This document shows, one piece after another, positions 10,971-23,300 of a stretch of DNA of 64,000 nucleotides. How positions within the stretch are numbered: position 1 is the first letter of the stretch; every line of letters starts with the position of its first letter. Where the stretch lies: positions 79,790,780 through 79,854,779 of the forward strand of contig CM034314.1 in assembly GCA_019925795.1 (NCBI GenBank), given 5' to 3'. The translations under genes were made by a program, and so were the position numbers. This DNA comes from Dendrobium chrysotoxum. Taxonomy: Eukaryota > Streptophyta > Magnoliopsida > Asparagales > Orchidaceae. The notes beneath the pieces were generated by a model that had not been told where the DNA came from, did no database searches, and was given only the letters and a program-made list of their open reading frames with translations.

Positions 10971-11543
10971 TAAACACCTCAAAGTGTAATTGTTCAAACA
11001 TTTCTCTTGTTTCTTTTTTAAAGAAATAAAAAGTTCATTTCAAACAAAATTATCTTTAACAGGGGATAATCTGATATTGTATTTACAGATTGTTTATTGA
11101 AATTGAAGCCATTTAAAATTATTTTGAATTATTTCAAATTTGAACATATTCAAACCTAACTCAAACTTTATTTAAACTTGATTCGAACTTAAATCAAACC
11201 AAAATCAAAATTTTGTTCTAACTATAGTTCGAATCTGGTTTAAATGTGGTTTGATAGTGACTTAAATCATTGACCTCTTGCGATACATCGAGTTTGAACC
11301 TCAAAGTTTACATTCAACCCCTCATGTGGCACGACATTCAAACTTTAATTCTATGTCATTGTTTAAACAATAATTATTTTAACCTAGTTTAATGCCTCAC
11401 AAGAGGTTCGACGTGTATGAGATTGCCATCGTCCACCGAGTTATAAAATAAGATCTCATTGGGGCACATATTGAAAAATTGCCTGTGTGAAGGAGAAAAG
11501 GGATTCATGATAAGACTTGCTGGGTACAGGCATCGACAAACTA

Positions 11544-12419
11544 TTGACATATGAAGGAGAACAAGGTCACGATGGGATTGGTTGGGCAGTTACAAATGAA
11601 CTGATATCATGAGAAGGAGAAAAGGAGTTCGTGACAGGGAGGAGTTCATTATGCCATGCATTGATGGATTGATGATGTGTGAAGGGAGAAGTTCATGAGA
11701 GGAGTGGTTTGACCAATTATATAATATGAGGTATATATATGATCAAATTTCCCTTAAAAAACTATTGTTCTAACATAGAGATTTAAAAATTTTTTGAAAT
11801 AGGGATTGTTTTGATAAATTCTAAAATTATCACCTAATTCATTATTAATTTTGATTTTTTATATAAATTTTTAAGACGTATATAATTATGTGCTCACTAT
11901 GTATTATGTACATTTAGTATGTACTCACAGTACACAGTGAACATACATACAATTGTGTACACTCTTCAACGATATATTATCAAAGATAAATATTTTACAT
12001 TGACAATAGGCATAATTCCAAAATTGTTTTTGTTCCATTTGTTGGCTTCACATAAACGCTTGCTCATTTTAAAGTATCTATTTGGAAAGTAATTTACTTC
12101 TTTAATATTCATCTTTTGTATTATTATTTTTGTAAATTTGCAGCTTTAACTTTTTGTTTTCTTTTATGTTTGTTAAATATTATTGATCAGTTCAAGTGGG
12201 CTTACATTAGAACTAGATGAATTTGAAAGGTTAATTGTTTCACTCTTGTTTTTGTAAATATATTTTGTCAATTATTATCGACCAATTTCACTATGGCTAC
12301 ATTAAAATTTTTTTGGTGCCATCACTATTTTAATTTACAAAATGTTGATCAAGTAAATAAATTACTAAAACTAAATCAAGTTAGGCAGAATTAGAGGAGT
12401 TCCCTTCTCTAGGGTTGAT
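11544..12419. other. AT-rich intergenic DNA, nothing recognised
   Basis: No coding potential or terminal repeats that I can support. A phrase like GAAGGAGAAAAGG recurs between 11480 and 11690, suggesting diverged short repeats. Confidence 0.4.
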
Positions 12420-14520
12420 TGTCACGACCCGGCCCGGCTACTCCGAATTAACGGGGCGGGAACAGACGGTCGTACGGAGAAACATAAAACTTCCAAATTA
12501 TAAACTTTAACAATTCATAATTATAAATATCTTCTAACGATACATAAGAAAGAGCCATTAAACATTCAACATAAAGTTTTTGAAATCTCTTCAACATAAC
12601 ATCCAACCATTAAAACATAAACATAAACATAAACATCAACTGAAACCACATTACAATCCTTGACTCAACTCATAACAGAAAAACATAAAAGGAAACCTGA
12701 CACCCTGAGTCCCTCTACGACGGTAGGTGTACTGTCGTTCCGCCATCAGTTTCTATCAGTTTCTCTTGAAAAATATTCCCAAAAGTTGGGGTGAGCCACC
12801 GCTCAGCAGGTAACAAATATTTATCATAAATTTATGAAACAATAACAATAATATAAATGGAAAATTCTTCATAAAAGTCTTTCATAAGAGTCATAAAAGT
12901 GGAGGAAAACATACTAGATATCAGGGCATATACAGTAACCTTTTTCATTGACAATTTCATTTAACATTTCTTAACTTGTCTCATAAACTTTTACGTTCAT
13001 TCATAACCTTTTCTTTGAATGCATAAAATGCTTAATCATGATATAATTCACCTGTCCCGGAAGTACCAGAGTTTTGTACTGATCAGGTACACAGTCAAAT
13101 TTGGTCATTCCTTTACCATTAGTTCCGAAGAACCCCTTTACCATTGACTCCGAAGAGTCCCATTACTATTGACTCCGAAGAGTCCCTTTACCATTTGGTA
13201 CTCCGGATTAAACATGCACATGCAATCATAATCTATATCATAGAGGTTTAGTCAGTATTTAGAACTTCATGTATATTGCTTAACTGTTTCATACATTAAC
13301 TATTCTCATGTCAACTATAAGTTTCATATAAAGGTAATGCCGTAATCTAATGATAAGCATAATATGTGAACATGTAAAGGGTAAAACAACAACAATTACA
13401 AATATAATTAACATGAAAGAAACACATCATGAATTTAATTTAAATATCAGTACTTATCTCGTAAGTATCATAAACCTCCACGACGTCGCTCAAATTCAAG
13501 ACGTCCTCTTAATAATCAGCACCTAAATTTACACATAAAGTCAATATTAACTTTATATTTCTTAATCTTTATACAATCCTAATTTGCTTAAATTCATATT
13601 TTTTTCCAAAAATAAGCATTCATTAATTGACTAATTAAAATAAAATTAATTAAGATTTTCGGATTTATTAAAAATCCTAAATTTTGGAAATCCTAAATTC
13701 ATCAATTTCATCAAATCATCATGCCGAACATCCTACTAAATCTAATTAATAATTAGGTTAATCAAATTTCAGATTTAATTAATATAAAAAATTATGAAAA
13801 ATATAATTTCTAACAAAAACCTAAAATTTTGCTTTATGAACATTCTTGGAACCCATAGAAATTATTTTAAGAAATTTTGATTTTTAGGAAAAATCCTAAT
13901 TTTTCAAAACTCAATAAAATTTAGAGAAATTTTGTTTCTACCGTTAAAACATCATTCTAACCCTACCCTATTGATTTCGTAAGGAAATATTGAGTTTTTG
14001 CAAAACCCTAGAATTTCTCTTTCCAAAAATCTAGAAATGAGAGGGATTTTGTTAAATTAAATCATACCTTACTCTTCCTCTTCAATTTCCACTAATTTCC
14101 TCGTCGGAAAACCGTCGCCGGAGCCGCCGTCGAGAACTCCTCGTGCGCCTCACCCGTCTACCCCCTCTCGGTTTTGGCTGAAACTTGCGAATGGGGAAGT
14201 GGTGAGGGTTCAGTTTTGATATATTAGGGAGAAAGGGATTTCCAAATTACCTCTTTTTCCTCACTTAAACCATATTCGCTTTAGTACTTATTAGGGGTAG
14301 TTTGGGTATTTCTAAACTTCTAGAATTTATATCTTCTAAAATACACAAAATTTACTATAGGTTTTATATACCAAATTGTTCAGAATTTTGTGTAGAATTT
14401 TATAAAATTAATTTGGTCGAAATCCGTTAACTTTAAAATTTTTACTTAAAATTTCATCGCGGTGCATCGAGATTCATGCGAGACCTACGATCGTCGAATT
14501 TCGGGTTTTATAAGCCACCA
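12420..14520 (-). mobile_element. Probable solo LTR of a Gypsy-type element
   Basis: The left edge reads TGTCACGACCCGG, which on the minus strand gives the ...GGTCGTGACA terminus common to plant Gypsy/chromovirus-type LTRs. On the minus strand the right side carries a TATAAAACCC promoter-like stretch. Inside are three 26-bp tandem units. There is no primer-binding site next to the left end, so internal DNA is missing. The right end and a target duplication could not be fixed. Confidence 0.5.
13111..13194. repeat. Three tandem 26-bp units
   Basis: TTTACCATTGACTCCGAAGA-type unit repeated three times with small changes, inside the probable LTR at 12420-14520. Confidence 0.75.
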
Positions 14521-15273
14521 AAAAATTCATTTGTTATAGCACATATTTTGACTTGAATTTAAAAAAATCTTAGATCACATGGGTATTTTGATTAGTAGTT
14601 TTAAACCTCAATGCTATGAATTCAATAATAAAGTATCGCAAGAGATCAAGTTGATTGTTAACAGTCACTCGACCTTTAATATTCTTTGGAGGACATTGTA
14701 TGACTCTACCCAATAATTGGCATTTGACATCCATCAGCCACCAATATTCATCAAGCGATATCATTTGATGCTTATCATTTCAATCACCCAGCCTCCCCAT
14801 TCCATTACCGAAGTAACCAAAGTTAATAACACACCATTTCTAACCAAGTCAATCATGCACTATCTCCTGAATTTGTACATCCAACATTAATCATCATCAA
14901 ATACATGTCAACGAACAACATCCAACATATTTGAACAATCAACATCCAATATTTCTTTCAAGTTGCCTAATTTTTTCTCCTATCAAGAGAATGATTAAAT
15001 CGATTACCCATTGTTACCTGATATTTGATGTTCCCATTAATAGTCACCTAATGCTCTCCAATGGCCGACATTTAACATCAACTAATTAAGAATTTCTAGC
15101 ACATGTCCTTTTTTAGTCATTATTCTCACTTTCTTTTAGAGGAACATGTAATTCAATTTCTTATCATTGTATGATGTTTTCTTTAAAAGATCTAAGGGAT
15201 TGTAATAAAAGATTGATCACCACCAATCAATATATTCTACATACTCATAAGATTAATGGAATATACATGGTTT
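14521..15273. other. Intergenic DNA, nothing recognised
   Basis: AT-rich with repeated CATCCAACAT and CATTTGACAT-like phrases; no gene, RNA or element boundary that I can support. Confidence 0.4.
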
Positions 15274-15278
15274 AGTAT

Positions 15279-16287
15279 TGATATATCGCCAAAAAAATCA
15301 TCTTGATCGGGCACGAATCTCGAGGAAAAACTCAAGTTGAAAACTTCAAAAATTAATTCGGAGACCATTTAAACTCCGATTTCAGCAAGCTTATAGTCGA
15401 ACTGAGCGTCTCGGAAATACGAACCCAACGACACCAAATTCGACTCAATCCGAGCCCAAATGAGTCCAAACCAAGTACCCGAAGCGCTGTTGGAAGCATC
15501 AAACAGCAATTTGAGTTACCAAATGGCCTCCGATTTTGACGAGCTTATAGTCGAATCGAGCGTCTCGACGAGACGAATCCAACGAGCCCAAGATCGTAGA
15601 ATTCTGATATCATTAAGGCCTTCAAATGCTTGATAAACGGTTCACGATCAAGGGATTCAATATCGGCCGTTCATCCGGATCACTCCTTATTTGCCCTTGA
15701 TCCCTCATCTATTTACAGGCTATGCCACTCCAGAAAAAACTATAAATAGCCCCTCATTTCTCTTAAGAGGGGACCCAAGCCAAGAAGAGAAGAAGAGAAG
15801 GAAGAGAAGAGAAGTCTAGGAGGGAACAACTCCTCCTCGACCACCGCCGGAACTCCGCCGGAACACCACCGAAGCACCATCGGGCGCCCGAGGGACGCCG
15901 GAGCTCTGCCCGACACGGGAGCAACATCGGAATTCTGCCCGACGCCAGAATTCTTCCCGACGCCCGAGTGACTCCGGACTTCTTTCTAAGGGACGCCGGA
16001 ATTCTGCTCGACACCCGAGTGACGCCGGAACTCTGCTTGGCCTTGTAACTGATACTCATTGTAATCTGATCGTCCTGAATTTAAAGGACGAATCAGCCTC
16101 GTGTATTTCAAACAACACTAGTGGAATTCTTTCAACTGGGCGTGGCCCCGTGGTTTTTTCCCTTTCCAGGGTTTTCCACGTAAAAATTCTGGTGTTACTA
16201 TCTCAATTCTGTTTGTGTGCTGGATATACGTACAACGCTGAGACGGAAAATTAAAATCTATCGCCGCGTATATTTGAGTCCGCAACA
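15279..16287 (+). mobile_element. Solo LTR (1009 bp), probably Copia type
   Basis: Starts TGATATATCGCC, ends GTCCGCAACA, and is flanked by the 5-bp direct repeat AGTAT (15274-15278 and 16288-16292). It contains a TATAAATA box at 15741-15748. Downstream is a CCAGGGTTTTCCACG segment typical of the 3' part of plant Copia LTRs. No internal region or second LTR is present, so this is a solo LTR left by LTR-LTR recombination. Confidence 0.82.
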
Positions 16288-16292
16288 AGTAT

Positions 16293-17600
16293 ACTTAAGA
16301 TTTCCCTTTGATATCTCAATAAAAAAACTAGATAAGGTTAGTATTACTTGAAAATTCAAACCCTTATGTGGAGCTAGCTCAAATTATTAATTACATTCTA
16401 GACATATAAATCTACTAACACTCTCAATTAAAGTTATTGACAAATAAGTTCCTATAAAATATAAAACTTATTTTACAAGGAAACTAATGTTGGATTTTAA
16501 AGGATGATATAGAATAATTTATGCAATGCATGCTAAAATGAGTTATATCAATATATGTATGTGAGTATATGTTTTGGTTGTAATTTCACTTTATATTGAA
16601 AAAAATTATTTTATTTATATTTATAATGGAATATTTTATGTTTCATATGACTCAATTTAGAATGTGGGCCTTATAATATCATAATAAATTGAGGTTGCAA
16701 ATTAAGAAAAATGTAGAGAAGCTTGACTTAGAATATCATATAATGATAAAGCCTAGTTCTCATGTAAGGATTTACAATTCATGATAATCATGAGGGATTC
16801 TTCTAAGGTGGTGGTTGTTATATATATTTTGTACTACCCTACAAAAGCAAGTGTAATTTTTTAGGGCTTTGTTGTATTGTCCTTGCCATCCACTAAGCAA
16901 AAGTTAGAAAATCCCAATCTTTAATACTTAGACTTCTTTTGGGACAGCTTTTTAATTACTTTCTAAAACAACTTTTTAATACAAAAAAATTTTAAACTAA
17001 AAAATTTTATACTAGAAAACTGCTTCAAAAAAACTGTAAGAAAGCGATCCCAAATAAAGCCTTAATCCTCCCTGATTACTAATGATTTAATCAATGTTAC
17101 TTAGGGTTTTAGTATTAATCTTTATAATTTTGGAATATTTAAATTTGATAATTCATTTTTCAGTAGCTAAAATATAGAATAATTATTAAAAAAAAACTTT
17201 AATTAAAATCATTACTTTTATATTATTTAAATTATGTTGACTATGAGGAGAGAGATTAATTGATCAATTAGAAATGATTTATTTGATTATTTATTTAACC
17301 TAATTAAGAGCTAATTATAATACTTAAGATTATTACAATGTAAAAAAAAAAGATTATTATAATGTTCAAGTACAATAATTCTGAATGTTATGATTAGAAT
17401 ATTAATTATAATTCAATTACTAACCAAAACAAAGTAAAATAAAAATTCACCAAAGAAATTAATTCATTCAATTAATCATGATAAAAAATTCTTAGATGTG
17501 ATCAACTACAAAATCATAGACAAAAAAGAGAAAACAATCAGTGTGCAAAACAGAAGAGATAACAAAAGAATTGAGTAAATTTATATTCATAGTGGTAATA
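16293..17600. other. AT-rich intergenic DNA with one MITE
   Basis: Apart from the 131-bp MITE at 16931-17061, nothing coding or structured is recognisable. The AP-4 epsilon transcript (minus strand) probably ends near 17640. Confidence 0.45.
16931..17061. mobile_element. 131-bp PIF/Harbinger-like MITE
   Basis: Ends GACTTCTTTTGGGACAGC and, on the opposite strand, GGCTTTATTTGGGATCGC; flanked by TTA at 16928-16930 and 17062-17064. The family resembles the mini-MITE at 1185-1250. Confidence 0.62.
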
Positions 17601-17655
17601 CAAACATAAAACAGAACTGGAAATGAAGGAGATATATTCATAGTAAATACAGGAA

Positions 17656-17661
17656 TTTATT
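17656..17661 (-). terminator. Probable AP-4 epsilon poly(A) signal
   Basis: AATAAA on the minus strand, about 350 bp past the stop codon at 18013; the first canonical signal I see there. Confidence 0.45.
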
Positions 17662-18012
17662 GCAGAAAGTTGCAGTAATCACTTGAGGGCCTTAGCTTTT
17701 TCCATAAACAACTTCCTTATCCTTTCCCCCAGCTTTCCATACAATGAATATGAAAAACTTTTTGAACTATTACACTTAATACGCCATGTATACAAATAAA
17801 CAATAACTGTAATCAACCATGGCTGCATAATTACTCCTAATTCCTTGGCACCAGCTTTCTAAGTTCTTCCACTCGAATAAAAAAAATTTAATTCTACACA
17901 CTTCTTCGCCGTAGAATCCGCCAAAATTTGAAAAACATGAACTTCCTAAGCATGGGATTCTAATCTAATTACAAGCTCGTGTCGAACTCCTGCGGATTTT
18001 GGGATTATTCTT

Positions 18013-19032
18013 TCAGCCCAGCAGGTCTCTGAATAAGCTGGGATTATTACCTGTGGGTGTCACGCCAACCTGCCTTGCAACCGAATCCTTCTCCAAAGCA
18101 TCTCGGAGATTTGGCCCCTTCTTGTTTGCCACCACAATGTTAGCTTCTTCGGAGTTCCTATTAGCTGGAGTTACAGGGCTGATGTTCAGACCGTATAGTC
18201 CCATGATATCATGGGCCTCTGGAACAACAGCCGCTGAAGGTCCAACAAGTTCTTCCAACTGCTTGAATGGATCTTCAGGTGGGGGGATTGAAGGAGAAGA
18301 TTCACTGAAATCAAGCAAATCGGGAGGTGGTGGCGGCGGCAGCATAGAATTAGAGATCTTCTCCTTTGGAGCTTCTGCTGCAGGTAAAGGTTTTGCAGCT
18401 AGCTTCTCAGTATTTGGAAAACTAGCTCTGGATGCCTTGTTGGTAGATGGAACTTTCTTTTCAGATTTTGATGATTTACCAAACAGAGAAGCAGCTAATC
18501 TCTGTTTCTCAGCTGATACTTCAACTTGCTGCCTCCTGTGGTTGTATGTGAAATCTCGAGTGTGCGAGGCTGCGGTAATTGCTCCATCACGATGTGCGAC
18601 CCCATTTGCTGTATTACTATTGGTGCCAGAACTAGAAGATGAAGAAGACGATGAATATGTAGGCTTGCCCCACTTCATTGGCACGCCACCCAGTTGAAGT
18701 TTAATTTCAAAGTTTGCTGACGATGTATCAGCACTGGATGATGGATTGGGATTTTGGTTAATTTCTCGTGGATATGAAGGCTCGGAAACTGGAATTGTAT
18801 CAGTGATTTGAGGTGCATGTGGGGCTGGAGATATATTTACTGGGGGTACTGGCTTCGGGAGCTCATATGCCTCAAACCTAAGACCATGCCCAGCATTTTC
18901 ATGCTGGTGTAGGGTTTTAAAATTGCCAACATCCGAGAACCCAGACCTTTCACTTTCAGGAATGTAGGGCTGTGAGCCTTTCTCAATGGCTTGTTGCACA
19001 AAGTTGTAGAGAAATGACAAATTTTTATCAAC
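18013..19032 (-). CDS. AP4E: AP4E exon 11 (residues 615-953, stop)
   Basis: Begins VDKNLSFL after a TATACAG acceptor. It encodes the conserved FVQQAIEKGSQPY and GLRFEAYELPKP segments, then a Ser/Pro-rich linker with a run of about ten serines, then EKQRLAASLFG, PPPPPPDLLDF and the terminal DLLG. The stop codon is at 18013-18015. The linker is the fast-evolving hinge of the subunit; the short blocks are conserved in plant homologues. Confidence 0.93.
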   Translation of the reverse strand, partial: VDKNLSFLYNFVQQAIEKGSQPYIPESERSGFSDVGNFKTLHQHENAGHGLRFEAYELPKPVPPVNISPAPHAPQITDTIPVSEPSYPREINQNPNPSSSADTSSANFEIKLQLGGVPMKWGKPTYSSSSSSSSSGTNSNTANGVAHRDGAITAASHTRDFTYNHRRQQVEVSAEKQRLAASLFGKSSKSEKKVPSTNKASRASFPNTEKLAAKPLPAAEAPKEKISNSMLPPPPPPDLLDFSESSPSIPPPEDPFKQLEELVGPSAAVVPEAHDIMGLYGLNISPVTPANRNSEEANIVVANKKGPNLRDALEKDSVARQVGVTPTGNNPSLFRDLLG

Positions 19033-20339
19033 CTGTATAAGAGGATAGCAAACATGCAAGTTGAAACCAAGAATATGGAGGAATGGAACAGAAATAAAGA
19101 TGCCAATTCTAAAAGCATACAAGAGAGAAAAAGAACTTGTAGACAAGCAGTACCAAATCAACATAATTAGTGATCCTAGTTTTGACAAGAATATAAAATC
19201 TTTGATGTATAACCAAAATCTGTTGCCTATCCTCGAACGCCAAGGTTAATCAAGCATGCTGGTCAGGTCTTCGAGTAACGCATAACCCTACACCCATGAA
19301 TCCAGCATATCGTTTGCAGTCTTCACCCTCATAAATCTTGCTCGAACACACAGAAGACCAATGAAAGTCCACTCTCAATTTAGCTTGAGCTTCAAATAAT
19401 TTTTTTTCTTCCAAACAAAGCATTTCCCTTGAAACTAGGTTTTTCTTCTCTTTCTATAAAACCTGGAGCAGAACTTCCTTCTTGATCAATCACATTAAGC
19501 CAGCCCAACCTGGCGAGAGAGAAGAGATAAGTGCTAACTGAACTAGCTGTCTCCTATCCTCTTTTCTAAGTCCCTAGAAAACCTAAACACTCAAAACCAA
19601 CTCTCTTTTTACTACAACTGCTGATCATCCAAGGCCATCTTTGCTACATCCTCCTTTATGCACTCTACCACCAAGCACTGTCTACTGCTCCTAGACAGTT
19701 CATCGCCAAATCTTGTTTCCTGCCGCAAAGAAAATACTTTAGACAGTTTCAGCACCAAAGGTCTTCGCCTTGAATCTCTTCATCATTTATGAACTGGTTA
19801 AGTGCTTGCACACTTTAACTTCAAGTAAACCTATTCCTTACACCTTCATCTAGTTTCCTCCTTGGGCTGCATTTTCTTTCTCTCTCATCAGTCTTGAAAT
19901 CCATTCACTAGTAACAAAATCCACTCTTCTGTGCTCTAAATTTTAATTGATATTAAATTCCATGCTAACATACTTATCTAGTAAATCTTAAGTTTGGTAT
20001 TCTGCAAGGTTTCTTTTAATGGAAAATGACCTTTCCTTGCTTAGGAACTACGTTGGTCAATACAATTTGCTAGGAGTTTTCCTGACGTGGAATCTTTGCG
20101 GTGGCAATGGGTTCAATGCGGTGCGGTCTTTAAGATGTGCTTGTGTTGAATTGTTCTATTATTAGCACTTTCGCAAAATTAGCTTCTGTTTTGATCCATG
20201 TGAGTATAGTTCGATTAGGATGGTAAGAATTGAATGAGATTGTTTCTTTGTAGTGTGTTAGTTATGAGACAAATGACCTTAATTTTAACATACGTTTCAG
20301 AATAAATAATTACTAATTGTTATTGAAGTGTTTGAAAGT

Positions 20340-20375
<36 letters not shown>

Positions 20376-23300
20376 AGAGAACCATATTGATGAGGAAGGA
20401 CAATTTTCCTTGACCATTTTCTATTTTAAAATAATTTTATCTTTTAAACTACTAATTTCCAAATCAAGACAATTGAGCTTTCATCTCAAACACTGCAAGT
20501 GGATTGGACAAAAATCAATTGCATCATACAACTCTATTGCCATTAATCAAGCAACCCCACAGTTTCACTATTGAATGGTTCAAATACAATAATACAACAT
20601 TTGCAATTTTTATGCCACCAGTCACTCAAAATAAATGAAAATATGAATGATCACGGCATTCAAATGAGGCCAACAGCTTTGATCTTTCAAAATTACTCAA
20701 ATATAAGGTTTTAGAAATCATCAGTTGCACACCATTAATTATGGTGATGTTAAGGAAAAAGATCATTTCCCTATTCATTATAAAGCCTACATATGCTCAA
20801 AGTTGAGCGGCTAAGATGGACAACCTTCCTGCCTATAGCACAGGAACCTCCATAATAGCTTGTGCAAGTGCCCGAGTTGTGATTATACTAAAAAGATTGC
20901 ATAAATTGCATGCAGGCCATGTAATAACTAAGATAAGGAGAATGTGAATATTACTCTGCATACTAAGGTAAAAATTCCATTTTAAAAGAATTTGTCTCAA
21001 GTATAAACAAAGCGACTGTTTAATAGAAACCTCAATATCTTCGCAGCTTGCATCCAATGGCATGACATGTTGAACAGCATGACTATCCAAACCCAATAAA
21101 GCTTGTAGCTCATATGCACGCTGTTGAAGGTCAGTTGAATGCGATGCTTGCAGTTCTTCAATTAGAGATTGACACTGCAATTAAGTATATAGACATTAAT
21201 AGCCTATATCAAGCAGCAATATGACAGTTAAAAAGAATTTGATGAAACAAACATGATTTCTGTTTAAAAATGTTCAGAAAGCATAAAGGCCAACAGTTAT
21301 CTACAGGTCGTGGTAGCAATAAAAAATACGATGAGCAAGAAACAAATTGAACAATCTTAAGGCTTCTCAGGCTAATAATCTATAATTGGAGTAGGGGTAT
21401 GCTAATAGAGCTCACAAAAGTAATATGGCAGTCAGGTCCAGTATATAGCTGTCGAAATATTTTATCAAGTTATATTGTTTCTGCTGACATGCCTCTTTCT
21501 GTTAATTAAAAGTTGGGAAAAAGTCTATTCATTCGAAGAAAACTGATGAAAGGGAAGAAAAAGCATGTGTTAAATAGTAACATACTGGAAAAACAAAAAA
21601 GCTAGGATTTTTTTTACATTTTAATCGCGGGTTATCTTCTAAAGAGCAGTGTGATCCAGTTGACCAGCGAAAATTCAAGAGAAAAAAAACTCATATAAAG
21701 TGGATAAAACAGACAAGGGATGCATGAACTGATGAATGATGTGCCAATAAGCGTTTCTCTGCTACATTGAGATTTATTACCTGTGGCTTTTAAACTTTTG
21801 ATTAGATAAATATGACTAACAAGATAATTAAAGCTTTCACGTACTTGGATCAAACGAGACTAGAAGGTGGTAAATAATCAAACAACGAAACTAAGCATTA
21901 GGATTTCAGGGTTAGATCAGGAAACCGCAACCACAAGCTGCAAATACAAATTTACTTAACGGTGTACCATCTGGATTAGTAACCATAATTAGTTAAAATA
22001 AATGGAATTTTTAAATTTTAGCATTTCGTTGTACTCTACATATTCCATCAGAGGTTTCATGTTGGTTTTTGGTTTAAAATGAACACAGAGAAAGCCACAC
22101 AAAAAAAAAAAAAAAAAGAATGGCCTCACTAACATTCTGATGAACCTCTGAAGGACTATACTCTTTGAAAGCGCAAATCTTGTGTGCTAAGATAAGCAAA
22201 TTAGCAATTTGATGATTTCAGGACTATTTGACAGAAAACATGTAAAAGTTTGACAGAAAACTTCTGCATTGCTGACAAACTCAATGAAAGCGTTGCAACT
22301 TGATAAATGGTGCATTTCTAGCTGAATTTAGATTTCTTTAATCCCTATACGTGTCAATTTTAATAGCTTAGTGCCAAAAATATATGCAATCAATTTTTAC
22401 TGTCAGAAAATAACTTGTAATTGCATTGCATGCAGGAACAAGTAGCTAGTTGTATGGTATATAGCATCTCCGCTAGTTTTTGACAGCTTTGTTTAACATT
22501 TTTCATATCAACTGAACCTCGGGACACTGCGAGAAGAGCATGAAGACCTAGTTGTTAACAAACATGGTAACTAAAAACTTGATGTATGGAGAAAGATACC
22601 TCAGACAACATTTCCACTTTCCTCCCAGCAGCAACTTCAAATGCACAGATTTTCATGATACCCGTTATTGCATAAGCCTGCAAAAATATATCAGAATTAA
22701 GAGTCTCAAATTCACAAAAAAATCCAAATATAGCAAAGGAAAGACAATATCAATGCAACAACATATTTCAGGAAAAAAATAACATACTGAAGCAAGTTTC
22801 TTTTTCTAATGCAACAAAGGAACAAACTAATTTATCACAACAGACTATTGCGGTTCGAAGGCAGAAATCAAATCAGTAATGACATGTGCTGCAGACTGAA
22901 GATTAGCCCTAATGCTGATGTTACCATTGGAGACAGCTTTACCAAGTGCAGATGCCAGAAAAACCTAAAATACATATATTATCAATTTCCAAGTTTACAG
23001 CAGTATGTCATGTGAGGATGAAGCGCATAAATGATCAGAAATGACAAGAAGCAAAACATCCAAATCAAACAAACTCATTGTCTTCATTCTAGAAGAAAGG
23101 ATAGAAAGCTTGTTTCTATGCCCGTAGAATGAATCTCCTGCGATATACTTTGAAGATCAGTGAAGATCTTCCATTGAAGCAATGAGCTAGAAACTTAAAG
23201 TGAAGCTCTTCCGAAATACTTCAAAATTATAAGCTTAAATTATTGCATCGTAAGCTAAAGGTCCAAACTTTGAAGCTTAGGGAACAAGTTCAAACTTCAC

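Larger units (their letters stand above)
9783..11543. repeat. Duplicated upstream block, copy 2
   Basis: Aligns with 312-2520. It lacks the 568-bp MITE, has a long AT microsatellite, and has an extra stretch around 11310-11400 absent from copy 1. Homology ends at 11543; from there the two copies are unrelated. Confidence 0.8.

Noticed and set aside
10819..11001. 60-codon frame encoding Tyr-Ile repeats
   Set aside because: Simply the translation of the AT microsatellite.
12705..13200. Repeated phrases as a CRISPR-like array
   Set aside because: Units are directly adjacent without spacers, in a plant LTR context.
17999..18697. 232-codon open frame on the plus strand
   Set aside because: It is the antisense shadow of AP4E exon 11, whose coding sense is fixed by homology and splicing.
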